Assembly (NCBI RefSeq): GCF_017940815.1
Contig: NZ_JAGAXX010000017.1
Span: 1 to 38,821, forward strand
DNA from: Methanobrevibacter sp.
GTDB taxonomy: Archaea > Methanobacteriota > Methanobacteria > Methanobacteriales > Methanobacteriaceae
DNA: 38,821 nt
Direction: 5' to 3'
The translations under genes and the position numbers were made by a program. The notes below the pieces were generated by a model. The model was not told the DNA's origin, ran no database searches, and saw only the letters and a program-made list of their open reading frames with translations. Below, piece by piece: positions 25,030 to 33,534 of the stretch (positions within the stretch are counted from its first letter, which is position 1; each line of letters starts with the position of its first letter).

Positions 25030-26225
25030 TACTTAATTTAAGAGTTGACCATAAGATAGCAGACATTAGTTCTATGGAGGATATTTCAAAGGAGATTGAT
25101 GAGTTGTTTCGTCAATTGCAGGAGAAATATTCAATAGGAGAATACATTGAAATTTCAACATGCAACAGAAAGGAGTACTACATTAACAATGACTACATTT
25201 CTGAAGATGATGAACTTTTGTCTCATGAAAATCAAAGCATTGTAATCGATTATGGTCAATCTGCAGTTATGCATTTGCTTAGGATGACTTCAGGTTTGGA
25301 ATCCATGATAGTTGGTGAGGATCAAATCTTAGGTCAGGTAAAGGATGCTAAGCATAATGCTTCTAAAAATCATCACTGCGGAAAATCCCTTGACGCTATT
25401 TTCACAAAAGCCATACATGTAGGTCAGGTAGTGAGGAACAAGACCAATATCAACAAGGGTTCTGTTTCTATCGGTTCTGCTGCAATTGATCTTGCAGAAA
25501 AGCATATGGGCAGCCTTGATGACAAATCCGTTTTGGTCATTGGTGCTGGAAAGATGGGAAAACTCGTTGCCAAGGCACTTGCTGAAAAAGATTTGAATGC
25601 TATTTTTGTTGCAAACAGGACTTATTATGTTGCTGTTCAATTGGCTGAGGATTTGGGCGGTGAAGCTATTTTATTCAATGATTTGGAGGAATATCTTGCC
25701 ACTGCAGATTTGGTAATCAGTGCAACCAGTGCTCCACATCCAATCATCACTAAAAATCGTCTTTTAGGTATTGACATGGATTATGAGAATGTTATGATGG
25801 TGGATATTGCTAACCCTCGTGACATTTCCGATGATGTTAGTGAATTGGGTGTCAAGTCATTCAATATTGATGACTTAAGGGAAATTGCCGATGAGAACAC
25901 CAAGCTTAGAATCAAGGAATTTGGTGAAGCTGAAAATATCATCAATGAGGAGTTCATTTTACTTAAAGAATCCTTCAAAATAATGGAAGTTGATGATTTA
26001 CTTGGTAATTTAAGAGCATCTATGGAAGATATAAGAGAACGTGAAACTCAAAAAGCAATGGTTAAGTTAGCAGATGTAGATGGTAGTGCAAAAATTTTAG
26101 ATAATTTAACAAATTCCATAGTCAATAAGATATTTTATGACATTTCAAAAAATGTTAAGAAAGCTGCAAAAAATGAAAATAAGAAAATTATTGATGCAGC
26201 TGAATATATATTTGATTATAAATAA
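25026..26225 (+). CDS. hemA: Glutamyl-tRNA reductase
   Basis: A 399-residue enzyme that reduces glutamyl-tRNA to glutamate-1-semialdehyde, the first step of tetrapyrrole synthesis by the C5 route used for F430 and cobamides. The catalytic cysteine is C46 in ISTCNRKEYY. GLESMIVGEDQILGQVKDA (about 89-107) is the family signature, and VLVIGAGKMGKLVAKALAEK is the NADPH Rossmann loop. A C-terminal helical dimerisation domain follows. The start codon is GTG at 25026 and overlaps the preceding stop, so reinitiation is likely. Length is normal. The gene ends four bases before the convergent AAA ATPase gene. Confidence 0.95.
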   Translation: MILNLRVDHKIADISSMEDISKEIDELFRQLQEKYSIGEYIEISTCNRKEYYINNDYISEDDELLSHENQSIVIDYGQSAVMHLLRMTSGLESMIVGEDQILGQVKDAKHNASKNHHCGKSLDAIFTKAIHVGQVVRNKTNINKGSVSIGSAAIDLAEKHMGSLDDKSVLVIGAGKMGKLVAKALAEKDLNAIFVANRTYYVAVQLAEDLGGEAILFNDLEEYLATADLVISATSAPHPIITKNRLLGIDMDYENVMMVDIANPRDISDDVSELGVKSFNIDDLREIADENTKLRIKEFGEAENIINEEFILLKESFKIMEVDDLLGNLRASMEDIRERETQKAMVKLADVDGSAKILDNLTNSIVNKIFYDISKNVKKAAKNENKKIIDAAEYIFDYK

Positions 26226-26229
26226 TATT

Positions 26230-27351
26230 TTATTCAAACATTCCTTTTATGTCTGAATTTTTAATTTTACTTGATTTTAATGCATAATCAATGTTTTCCA
26301 TTGTGATTATGTCACAATCATTTGATATTGCATTGTGAAGGGCTGTCTTCAATATTTTTTCTTTAAGGTCCCTTCCAGACAATCCTTTTGTAAGCTTGAC
26401 CATTTTTGGTAAATTCAAGTTGTATTCCAAAGGCATTGTCTTTAGATTGTTCTCGAGAATGGCCAACCTTTCATTGTCATCAGGCAATTTGAATTCAATT
26501 TCCTCTTCAAACCTGCTTCTTACAGCGTAATCTAAGCTGGTTGGATTATTGGTAGCTCCAATTGTTATGACTGACTTGTTTTCATTGATTCCGTCCATTT
26601 CAGTCAAAAGAGAGTTAACGATTTCTGAAACGTCTCCCCTTAATGATTGGAAAGATCTATGCAGTGCAATTGCGTCAATTTCATCAATGAATATTATTGA
26701 TGGCGCATTATCAGATGCCTTCTTGAACAATTCATGTATCTTAGATGAGGAATCGCCCACATGTTCTCCTATTAATGAGGTTGCCTTAATTAGATACAAT
26801 GGAACCTCAAGCTCATTTGCAAGTGCCTTTACAAGCATTGTTTTACCGGTACCTGGAAGTCCATAAAACAAGATGTTTTTTGGAGCCCAAGGTCCGAAGC
26901 TTTCAGGATTTTCCAAGTATCTTGTTATGACCTTAACCTTATTTTTGGCATTTTCCTGACCTACAATGTCAGAAAGGCGAATGTCCGATTTGATCTTATT
27001 GTCAACCTTCTTGTCAATCTTGTCAGTAATAATCTTGATTTTGGTCATTTCAGAAATTATTGAATTGTCCGGTTTTGCAGTCACGATTTCAAAACCGAAA
27101 TCTGGAATGATTTTTTGATCGAATAAGTGTGATTTTTCACGAACAACCAATCCCTGCCATTGTTCACGAGCATACTCTTCAAATAATTTTGGGTTAGTAA
27201 TCTCTATTTCATCGTCCATCATCTGAAAATCGAAAGGATAACCCACGGGTTTGATAATTACTAATTCAGCATATTCTTTGTCTTCATTATCGATTTTAAT
27301 TTGTTTTTGATTAGTTGTTTTGGTTTCAATCTTTTTGTTATCACTTTTCAT
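26230..27351 (-). CDS. AAA+ ATPase of the Cdc48/FtsH-like group with novel N-terminal domain
   Basis: A 373-residue single-module AAA ATPase. Walker A GLPGTGKT (164-171), Walker B IIFIDEID (219-226), sensor 1 IGATNNP and the arginine finger region AVRSRFEEEI are all present, followed by the helical lid with GLSGRDLKEKIL. The order and wording are like archaeal Cdc48-related and proteasome-activating ATPases. The first 125 residues are charged and do not match the double-psi barrel of Cdc48 by eye; no coiled coil or membrane segment is seen, so it is not FtsH or PAN. The ATG at 27349-27351 has a perfect GGAGGTGAT site; an upstream in-frame GTG lies inside that site. It is divergent from the phosphoesterase gene. 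Substrate unknown. Confidence 0.88.
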   Translation of the reverse strand: MKSDNKKIETKTTNQKQIKIDNEDKEYAELVIIKPVGYPFDFQMMDDEIEITNPKLFEEYAREQWQGLVVREKSHLFDQKIIPDFGFEIVTAKPDNSIISEMTKIKIITDKIDKKVDNKIKSDIRLSDIVGQENAKNKVKVITRYLENPESFGPWAPKNILFYGLPGTGKTMLVKALANELEVPLYLIKATSLIGEHVGDSSSKIHELFKKASDNAPSIIFIDEIDAIALHRSFQSLRGDVSEIVNSLLTEMDGINENKSVITIGATNNPTSLDYAVRSRFEEEIEFKLPDDNERLAILENNLKTMPLEYNLNLPKMVKLTKGLSGRDLKEKILKTALHNAISNDCDIITMENIDYALKSSKIKNSDIKGMFE

Positions 27352-27442
27352 AATTATCACCTCCGATTTTTCTAATACATTTCAACATTAGTTTTAATTA
27401 TTTAAATAATTAGTGGAATATATATTTTTTAAGAGGTAGATT

Positions 27443-28510
27443 ATGAGTTTCAGAACAAGAAGAGTACTATTCATCACTCCATTCTACATGCTGTTTGAGT
27501 TTTTCCTATTGAAATACATCTTTTTGCTGTTAGGAGGAATTGATGATGCTTACATATTGATTTTAACAATTCTGATAGGTTTAAATCACTTTGTTCCAAT
27601 GCTGTTTGAATCAAGAAAATCAAGATGGATTACAAGGTTTCTCACAACTGCAGACGGGGTGTGGATGTGGGCATCAGTCCTATTTTTAATAGATATTCTG
27701 ATAATTTATCTAATAGGTTCATTTGTTAATTTGTCTGTAGAAGTTAATTTGATATTGTTGGCTATTGTCCCGATATTGGGAATTTATAACTACTGGCATG
27801 CTCATAAGCTGGTTATTCATGAAAAAACATTGTATCTGGATAATCTGGAAAGGGACATCACTATTGCACATTTATCTGATGTTCATTTCGGGTCTGTGCG
27901 CCACAGGCAAATAATCGAACAGGTTGCAGGCAAGTTAAGAGATCTTGAAGGCTCTTGTGATTTGGCAATAATTTCAGGAGACCTGGCCGATGGATCATCC
28001 GTTGTTGAGGAAGATGATTTCATGGCGTTAAGTGAAGTGAACCTGCCAATAATATTCACTCCTGGAAACCATGACTTTTATCCGGGAATTGAAAATGTAA
28101 TAAGGGCCTGTCGCAAGGCAGGAATGATTGTTTTGGATAATGAGTCATTTGAATTTGATTGCATTAACATTTTCGGATTGACATTCAGCTTTGGGAATAG
28201 GGACGTTCCAACGATTGATGAATCTATCATTGTAAACGACAAAGTTAACATACTCAATTATCATGTTCCCTACTACTGGGATAGGTTTTCAAATTTGGGA
28301 TTTGACGTTCAGCTGTCTGGACACACTCACGGAGGGCAGTTTTATCCTGCAGTTTGGTTTGCGGATAAAATGTTTGAATATAACATGGGATTGTTTAAAG
28401 ATGAATCTGGCAAGTATATTCATGTAACCACTGGTGTGGGTTCAATGGACACTCCTATGAGATGGGGGACAGACTCTGAAATTGTTGTTTTAAGGTTGAA
28501 AAAATCATAA
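27443..28510 (+). CDS. Membrane-anchored calcineurin-type metallophosphoesterase
   Basis: A 355-residue protein. The first 120 residues contain about four hydrophobic helices (7-31, 35-54, 72-92, 100-118), followed by a metallophosphoesterase domain. Metal-binding motifs are in order: SDVHFG with D146 and H148, SGDLADG (D180), GNHDF (208-212, N209 and H210), then NYHVPY and SGHTHGGQF. The arrangement is that of YaeI-like phosphoesterases, whose substrates are mostly unknown; some related bacterial enzymes act on lipid-linked pyrophosphates. The active site is predicted on the cytoplasmic side if the N-terminus is inside. A GAGGT ribosome site precedes the ATG. It is divergent from the AAA ATPase gene across 91 bp. 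Confidence 0.88.
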   Translation: MSFRTRRVLFITPFYMLFEFFLLKYIFLLLGGIDDAYILILTILIGLNHFVPMLFESRKSRWITRFLTTADGVWMWASVLFLIDILIIYLIGSFVNLSVEVNLILLAIVPILGIYNYWHAHKLVIHEKTLYLDNLERDITIAHLSDVHFGSVRHRQIIEQVAGKLRDLEGSCDLAIISGDLADGSSVVEEDDFMALSEVNLPIIFTPGNHDFYPGIENVIRACRKAGMIVLDNESFEFDCINIFGLTFSFGNRDVPTIDESIIVNDKVNILNYHVPYYWDRFSNLGFDVQLSGHTHGGQFYPAVWFADKMFEYNMGLFKDESGKYIHVTTGVGSMDTPMRWGTDSEIVVLRLKKS

Positions 28511-28544
28511 CTATTTATTTAACTTATTTACAAAATAATACTGT

Positions 28545-29057
28545 ATGACTGAAGATAATCATAATCATTTTTGTATTTACTGTGGAGCAAGATTGGTTCC
28601 TAATCAGCATTTCTGCTCACAATGTGGTAAGGAGGTCTATCACGAGCCTGAGCCTCCTAAGGTTCACATCCCTTCCAAATATGAAAAGGAAGTTGACAGA
28701 ATTGAGAAAGAATATGACTTAAAACAGGGCAAGGCTATGGAACTTGTCAATAAGCTTTTTAATCCATCACACATGTCCTATCAAAAGTTCACTCAAGCCA
28801 TAAAAAAATCCAATGGATTGTTTGACAATCAGGTTATAGTTGCAAGAAAAATGATTGAGTTGGATGATGGTAACAATCAGGTTGTCGAAAGGGAAATAGA
28901 AAATAAATTGGTCACTTTAAATGCTTTCATTGATAAGATGGAAGATTTGACTAATGAGCTTGTCATCCAGTTAAGCTCAAATAAAGAAGATGATGAAGAT
29001 ATAAATAATCTCTTCAATGATTTGGATGATTTAATAGGCTCCGTTAAGGATTATTAA
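28545..29057 (+). CDS. Zinc-ribbon protein with helical C-terminal region
   Basis: A 170-residue protein. The N-terminus carries a zinc ribbon with C10, C13, C24 and C27 (FCIYCGARLVPNQHFCSQCG), like the zinc_ribbon_2 type found on many archaeal regulatory or membrane proteins. The remainder is highly charged and helical, with a probable coiled coil about 105-145 and an acidic tail. No membrane segment or enzyme motif is seen, and no function can be given. There is no Shine-Dalgarno; a TATA-like CTATTTATTTAACT at 28511-28524 suggests a leaderless mRNA starting near the ATG. Its end overlaps the convergent endonuclease IV-like gene by 4 bp. Confidence 0.75.
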   Translation: MTEDNHNHFCIYCGARLVPNQHFCSQCGKEVYHEPEPPKVHIPSKYEKEVDRIEKEYDLKQGKAMELVNKLFNPSHMSYQKFTQAIKKSNGLFDNQVIVARKMIELDDGNNQVVEREIENKLVTLNAFIDKMEDLTNELVIQLSSNKEDDEDINNLFNDLDDLIGSVKDY

Positions 29058-29890
29058 ATCATTTCTTCATATATTTTTTTCATTCTAAGTGAATCTTCAT
29101 CTCTGAGTGGAGTTTCACAAATGATGTTTGCACTCCAACCGTTATCAATCAATACAGATAACAGGTCTTCGATATGTGGTCCGTATTCGTCGCTTTCAGC
29201 TAATGTGTGATGTTTAACTTCTCCACCTTGGCCATATTCGATAGTTGTGAAATGGCAATGTAGGATGTCAATGTCCAATTGATTTTCAATTGTTGAAAAT
29301 ATGCAATTGTAATCCTCTTTTTCGTTTAAAAATCCTCTTCCACGGGCATGAACATGTGCAAAATCTATTGTCGGTTCAAAGTGGTCAAATGTGGCACATA
29401 GCTCAACGACCTCCTCAACATTTCCGAGTTGGGTTCTTTTGCCTGTGGTTTCTGGAGCAAATGTGAATTCCTCAATTCCTTCTGATTCAAGCTCTTCAAA
29501 TAACTTTTTCACGGTATTTTTTGATATTTCCATGGCTTTTTCAGGTTTCCTGTTAAGGTAAGCTCCTGGGTGGAATACAAGTCTGTATGCTCCCATCCAT
29601 TCTCCCGCACGTGCAGCTGCAATCAAGTGTCCGATACTTTTTTCAAGCTTTGATTCCTCTTTTGCACATAGGTTGATGTAATATGGTGCATGCATTGAGA
29701 CTAGAATGTCATGTTTTTCAGATTCTTCCTTCAATGTGTTTGCAGCATTTTCTCCAATCCTTACTCCATAAGGGGATTGGTACTCATAGGAGTCAAGTCC
29801 CTCTTCCTGGATGTATTTTGGAGCTTTGTATGCTGCACCCTTATAATTTACAGGACTTCCTGCAGGTCCAAAAAGTACTCTATGTTTCAT
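29054..29890 (-). CDS. Endonuclease IV-like TIM-barrel (AP endonuclease family 2)
   Basis: A 278-residue TIM barrel of the xylose-isomerase-like/AP endonuclease 2 superfamily. Metal-ligand-like positions of endonuclease IV are visible: SMHAPYYINL, LVFHPGAYLN, FAPETTGK, TIDFAHVHARG, HCHFTTIEYGQGGEVKHHTL, and the final IICETPL. These fit the tri-metal site of enzymes that cut 5' to abasic sites, so a base-excision repair role is likely. The conserved Asn-Leu after HAPY supports Nfo rather than a sugar isomerase. The start has no clear ribosome site; GAPDH lies 35 bp upstream in the same direction, with a hairpin terminator between. Confidence 0.82.
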   Translation of the reverse strand: MKHRVLFGPAGSPVNYKGAAYKAPKYIQEEGLDSYEYQSPYGVRIGENAANTLKEESEKHDILVSMHAPYYINLCAKEESKLEKSIGHLIAAARAGEWMGAYRLVFHPGAYLNRKPEKAMEISKNTVKKLFEELESEGIEEFTFAPETTGKRTQLGNVEEVVELCATFDHFEPTIDFAHVHARGRGFLNEKEDYNCIFSTIENQLDIDILHCHFTTIEYGQGGEVKHHTLAESDEYGPHIEDLLSVLIDNGWSANIICETPLRDEDSLRMKKIYEEMI

Positions 29891-29910
29891 TAAAATCAGT
29901 AAAAAATAGT

Positions 29911-29938
29911 AAAAAAAGAGGGAATTTATAATATTCCC
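29911..29938 (-). terminator. Stop-codon hairpin terminator of gap
   Basis: A 6-bp stem with three G/C pairs (29920-29925 with 29933-29938) encloses a 7-base loop that contains the TAA stop (29926-29928, minus strand). Seven T residues follow on that strand (29911-29917). Confidence 0.65.
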
Positions 29939-30942
29939 ATAGCTTTGTTAGTTTTAGCGATAGATTTTTCGTTGTCGCTTTCCATTTCAAGAAGTGCACG
30001 GATAGCATCGATGTTTTCAGGTATTACATCAGACTCTTGATGCACTGCTTGCATGTAGAACAATTCATTGCCTACTACGTTAATGGATTCTTTCCAAACT
30101 GGAATTTCGTATAAGTCGTTTCTGTTTCTTCCAAGTTCTTTAGCGTATTCCATTAATTCAGCAGTTGAACCTAAACCTTCTTCTGCGGAAACAACAATTA
30201 CTCTTGAACGTTTTTCTAATGCTTCAACAATCTCTTCGGTTTCCACATCATTATTGATTTCAACCATGATGTTGTGTTGGTGCATTAAAGTGGTTGGCAC
30301 GAGCAATGCCATGGTTGTAACATCAATACCGTCCATAACGGTCTTTACATCAGGGCCGTGGTGGGAAGGTACTTTTGGAGGATTTGGAACAATAGCATTG
30401 ATTGGTCCTTTTTTAACTTCAGATGGGTCTGATCCTCTTCTAACCATTACTGCACGTACTTTTTTAATGTCAGCTATTGGGTCGATAGTGGATAATGTAC
30501 GGGTTAATCCTGTAGTGTTACATGATACTACACGGGTGTAGTCTGCACCATAGGAGTCATCATAATTGGAAATAGCGTTGAATGAAAGGCCGGTTAGTTC
30601 ATGGTCTTCTCCACCTTGGTAAATAGCTTTAACACCTGCTTTCTTATACATTTCAAGGTTTTGAGGTCCGATGCTTCCAGGAGTACAGTCAACAACAACG
30701 TCTGCCTCTTTAATCATATCTTCAACGGTACCTGCGATTTCAATTCCAGCGTCTTTAAACATTTGTTCCCTTTCTGGAATTCCAATGTATAATGGGTAGC
30801 CTTTTTCTTCAACTGCAGTTCTTGCCTCATAGTTTGGTCTAGTTTTACTTACACCAATAACTTTCATGTCATCTTGAGCGGCCACTGCATCAGCCACTCT
30901 TTTACCGATGGTTCCATAACCATTAATTGCAACAGTTTTCAT
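29926..30942 (-). CDS. gap: Archaeal (class II) glyceraldehyde-3-phosphate dehydrogenase
   Basis: A 338-residue NAD(P)-dependent GAPDH of the archaeal type, which interconverts glyceraldehyde-3-phosphate and 1,3-bisphosphoglycerate; in methanogens it works mainly in gluconeogenesis with PEP synthase. The N-terminal Rossmann loop is [17 protein letters not shown]. The catalytic cysteine is C141 in [11 protein letters not shown], and HHGPDVKTV and the C-terminal helix are as expected. The length matches archaeal enzymes. An AAGGGAT ribosome site precedes the ATG. It is followed by a stop-codon hairpin with seven T residues. Confidence 0.96.
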   Translation of the reverse strand: MKTVAINGYGTIGKRVADAVAAQDDMKVIGVSKTRPNYEARTAVEEKGYPLYIGIPEREQMFKDAGIEIAGTVEDMIKEADVVVDCTPGSIGPQNLEMYKKAGVKAIYQGGEDHELTGLSFNAISNYDDSYGADYTRVVSCNTTGLTRTLSTIDPIADIKKVRAVMVRRGSDPSEVKKGPINAIVPNPPKVPSHHGPDVKTVMDGIDVTTMALLVPTTLMHQHNIMVEINNDVETEEIVEALEKRSRVIVVSAEEGLGSTAELMEYAKELGRNRNDLYEIPVWKESINVVGNELFYMQAVHQESDVIPENIDAIRALLEMESDNEKSIAKTNKAMGIL

Positions 30943-31048
30943 TTTAATCCCTTTGTCAATTTAGAATTTAATCTATGGATTAAAATTTATTTTTTAAATT
31001 ATATATAATTTGATATTTAAAAATAGAAAAATAATTTGAAGTTAAAAT

Positions 31049-31082
31049 AAAAAAAAGAAAAGTAAGTAGAATTATTCTACTT
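31049..31082 (-). terminator. Stop-codon hairpin terminator of the metal efflux operon
   Basis: An 8-bp perfect stem (31064-31071 with 31075-31082) has a three-base loop that is exactly the stop codon of the HMA gene. Eight T residues follow on the minus strand (31049-31056). Confidence 0.65.
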
Positions 31083-31275
31083 TGAAACCTGCTTCTTCAA
31101 CAGCTTCGTTAATGTCAGTGTCACTTACGTCGCCGGACATTGTGATGGTAGTGATTCCGGAATCCAAATCTGCTTTTGCATCTTCAATTCCGTCAACATC
31201 TTTTAAGCATAATTCTACAGCGTTTACACATGAAGGGCAGTGCATGCCCACTACTTTGATTTCTTTTTCAGCCAT
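31072..31275 (-). CDS. Heavy-metal-associated (HMA) domain copper-chaperone-like protein
   Basis: A 67-residue free-standing HMA domain with the ferredoxin-like beta-alpha-beta-beta-alpha-beta pattern. The metal loop is GMHCPSCVNAVE with C14 and C17. Such proteins carry Cu(I) to P-type ATPases. A GGTGAT ribosome site lies just upstream of the ATG, 30 bp after the ATPase gene in the same operon. The ATPase itself lacks an N-terminal HMA domain, so this protein may supply that function in trans. The stop codon is the loop of a hairpin terminator. Confidence 0.88.
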   Translation of the reverse strand: MAEKEIKVVGMHCPSCVNAVELCLKDVDGIEDAKADLDSGITTITMSGDVSDTDINEAVEEAGFKVE

Positions 31276-31305
31276 GATAAATCACCTTATTATCGATAGT
31301 TAATA

Positions 31306-33171
31306 TTAGGATATTGATTTATTTAAACTTTTAGTCATGCCTAATTTTTTACTCTTCAAATAGTCTTTTCTTGAAAGCTTGTAGTTGACCAGTGTTGAGG
31401 AATATATGATGACAATTACAGATCCGATATTGTGTATTAGTGCTCCGGCAATAGGGTCCAGTATTCCTAAAACAGCCAGTATCATTGCAATTATATTTAA
31501 AGCAAGGGAGAATGCGATATTTAAATTAATTGTGTTTAATGTCTTTCTGGCTATTCCAATTAAATGGGGTATGTCGCCGATATTGTCATTGATTAGTGCA
31601 ATGTTTGAGGCCTCAATTGAAACGTCGCTTCCAATGCTTCCCATTGCTATTCCGACATTCGCCTTTCTTAATGACGGCGCATCATTTATTCCATCACCAA
31701 TCATCGCTACCTTATTGTCTTTCAACTGCTCCTCTTTGATGTATTCGGTTTTGTCTTCAGGCAAGCAATTGAATTGGGCATTTGTAACTTTGACTTGTCT
31801 TGCTATGTAACGTCCGGTTTCCTCGTTGTCTCCTGTGAGCAATGTGGTTTTTATTCCAAGGCGTTTTAGCTTTTTAATGGTCTGTTTTGAATTATTACGC
31901 AATGTGTCTGCAAGATAAATCTTTCCAATGACTTCGTTGTCCTTCGCCACATAGATTTCGATTTCACCGTTAGTTGCATCATGGACATATTCGGAAGTGA
32001 TGTCTTCAGATTCAAGGAGTTTCATATTTCCGGCGGTCACTTTTGAGTTGCCTATAATTCCGGTGACTCCCTTTCCAATGTGCATCTTAAACTCATTAAC
32101 TTCAGCCAAATCGGTGCTGTCGTAATATTTCACAATTGATTTTGCCAAAGGATGTTCGGATTTTGATTCAAGGGATGCAACAAGATGCATCATTTCACCA
32201 TTGTCTTTTGAAACAACCCTTACGACTTCAGGTGTCCCGTATGTCAATGTTCCGGTTTTGTCAAACACCAATTCATTAACGTGAGCCAATTCTTCAAGGG
32301 ATTCTCCGTCCTTGACGAGTATTCCGTACTTGGTCAGATTTCCTATGGCCGCCATGATTGCTGTAGGTGTTGCCAGTACCAATGCGCAAGGGCAGAACAC
32401 CACCAATATTGTAACGGACCTGATTATTTCTCCGGTGACAAAATAGGTTATTATTGCAGATAGGAATGCGATGACTACAATCCATGTTGCCCACCTGTCT
32501 GCGGACCTTACGATTTTAGCGTTTTCAGGCTTTGATGATTCAACTAATTTGATTAGCTTTTGAAGGGAACTGTCTTCACTCACTTTTGTTGTTTTCATTG
32601 TGAATGATCCGTAAAGGTTAATTGTTCCGCTGTACACCTCATCGTTGACCTTCTTGTCTACTGGTATTGATTCTCCGGTTAATGTGGATTGGTCGATTGA
32701 TGTTTCTCCACTGAGAATGGTTCCATCTGTTGGAATACTTTCTCCTGGAAGCACTTTCAATATGTCTCCAATTTTCACATCTTCTACTGGTATTTTTTCT
32801 TCAACCTTTCCTTTGATTCTTGTGGCGATTTGAGGGGTCATGTTCACAAGCTCTTCGATTCTTCCTTGTGTCTTGTTTACAGTGTATTCCTCTAAAAATC
32901 CGCCTATTGCCATGATTGTTGCGATTTCACCCGCTGCAAAAACTTCACCAATGATTATTGATGCGATGATTGCGATTGTCACAAGCAAATCTGCCTTTAT
33001 GTCAAATTCGGTTATCAATCCTTCAATACATTCCTTAAATATAGGCACTCCACATAAGACCACTGCAATCCAAGAGATATGGTCGAGAGATAGGATAAAG
33101 CTTGCAATTACACTTATTGTGGAGATTATTATAAGTAGGATGTCTACCTTTTCATCTCTTGTAAAATTCAT
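31306..33171 (-). CDS. P1B-type heavy-metal-transporting ATPase
   Basis: A 621-residue metal export ATPase. Numbered from the ATG at 33171, it has the actuator motif TGES (165-168), the membrane metal site CPC (260-262), the phosphorylation motif DKTGT (304-308), a SEHPL nucleotide-binding motif, and the hinge GDGINDAP. There are six to eight membrane helices and no N-terminal metal-binding domain. The CPC motif occurs in both Cu(I) and Zn/Cd pumps. The last helix (GALIHNIGSVIVIIYSSTL) does not match the usual Cu(I) signature, whereas the operon regulator has a copper-type site, so the metal is left open. An in-frame TTG at 33186 is an alternative start. The CsoR operator lies immediately upstream. 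Confidence 0.9.
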   Translation of the reverse strand: MNFTRDEKVDILLIIISTISVIASFILSLDHISWIAVVLCGVPIFKECIEGLITEFDIKADLLVTIAIIASIIIGEVFAAGEIATIMAIGGFLEEYTVNKTQGRIEELVNMTPQIATRIKGKVEEKIPVEDVKIGDILKVLPGESIPTDGTILSGETSIDQSTLTGESIPVDKKVNDEVYSGTINLYGSFTMKTTKVSEDSSLQKLIKLVESSKPENAKIVRSADRWATWIVVIAFLSAIITYFVTGEIIRSVTILVVFCPCALVLATPTAIMAAIGNLTKYGILVKDGESLEELAHVNELVFDKTGTLTYGTPEVVRVVSKDNGEMMHLVASLESKSEHPLAKSIVKYYDSTDLAEVNEFKMHIGKGVTGIIGNSKVTAGNMKLLESEDITSEYVHDATNGEIEIYVAKDNEVIGKIYLADTLRNNSKQTIKKLKRLGIKTTLLTGDNEETGRYIARQVKVTNAQFNCLPEDKTEYIKEEQLKDNKVAMIGDGINDAPSLRKANVGIAMGSIGSDVSIEASNIALINDNIGDIPHLIGIARKTLNTINLNIAFSLALNIIAMILAVLGILDPIAGALIHNIGSVIVIIYSSTLVNYKLSRKDYLKSKKLGMTKSLNKSIS

Positions 33172-33195
33172 ATTAAACAGCCCCAAATGTATAGG

Positions 33196-33213
33196 TATAC
33201 CCCATAGGGTATA
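33196..33213 (-). promoter_or_regulatory. CsoR-type operator upstream of the metal ATPase gene
   Basis: A perfect 7+4+7 palindrome, TATACCC-CATA-GGGTATA, lies 24 bases before the ATPase ATG. On the minus strand the TATA-like CTTTATAC (33209-33216) overlaps it, so bound repressor would block promoter access. The G/C-rich core flanked by A/T matches the style of known CsoR operators. Confidence 0.75.
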
Positions 33214-33231
33214 AAGTTATTTTAAAAAAAA

Positions 33232-33492
33232 TTAAAGTCTGGAGTAATATTCTAAAATTGATGAGATGTCACTAATTGCCTCATCTGAATCATCATCTTC
33301 AATGGCTTGCTTTACACAATGTTCCAAGTGTCCTTCTACAATGATGTGTCCAACTTTATGTAAAGCGGATTTTGATGCATTTACTTGCATTAGAATCTGT
33401 TCACAAGGAATATCTTCATCAATCATACGATCAATTGCATTGATTTGTCCGATGATTTTTTTAAGTCTTCTGTGTAAATTTTCACTATCCAT
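33232..33492 (-). CDS. csoR: CsoR/RcnR-family metal-sensing repressor
   Basis: An 86-residue all-helical DNA-binding repressor of the DUF156 family. From the ATG at 33490-33492, the metal ligands are C30 (IPCEQIL), H55 and C59 (GHLEHC). The C-H-C set with spacing 25 and 4 is that of Cu(I)-sensing CsoR rather than Ni/Co-sensing RcnR. The upstream TTG at 33504 in the same frame would add four residues. It lies first in the operon with the ATPase and HMA genes, and near-identical palindromes stand upstream of both csoR and the ATPase gene, implying autoregulation. The copper preference is inferred from the residue pattern. Confidence 0.9.
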   Translation of the reverse strand: MDSENLHRRLKKIIGQINAIDRMIDEDIPCEQILMQVNASKSALHKVGHIIVEGHLEHCVKQAIEDDDSDEAISDISSILEYYSRL

Positions 33493-33516
33493 ACATTCTT
33501 TCAAAATAACACAACC

Positions 33517-33534
33517 TATACCTACTAGGGTATA
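33517..33534 (-). promoter_or_regulatory. CsoR-type operator upstream of csoR
   Basis: The palindrome TATACCT-ACTA-GGGTATA differs from the first operator by one arm base and the spacer. It lies 25 bases before the csoR ATG. A TATA-like TTTATATACTAAAA on the minus strand (33541-33554) would place the transcription start inside this site, as expected for autorepression. Confidence 0.7.

Noticed and set aside
26211-26238. Possible shared hairpin between hemA and the AAA ATPase
   Set aside because: Only five outer pairs are continuous and three mismatches follow, with no good T tract, so it was not listed as a terminator.
27352-27360. Upstream GTG start for the AAA ATPase, and similarly 37406 for the KH protein
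   Set aside because: Both GTG codons are part of the GGTGAT ribosome site that serves the ATG nine bases downstream.
31385-31810. Plus-strand frame opposite the metal ATPase gene
   Set aside because: It is the antisense of conserved ATPase hinge and membrane regions, with no independent support.
33493-33504. TTG start four codons upstream for csoR
   Set aside because: The ATG at 33490-33492 gives the usual family length and the TTG has no ribosome site; neither choice changes the function.
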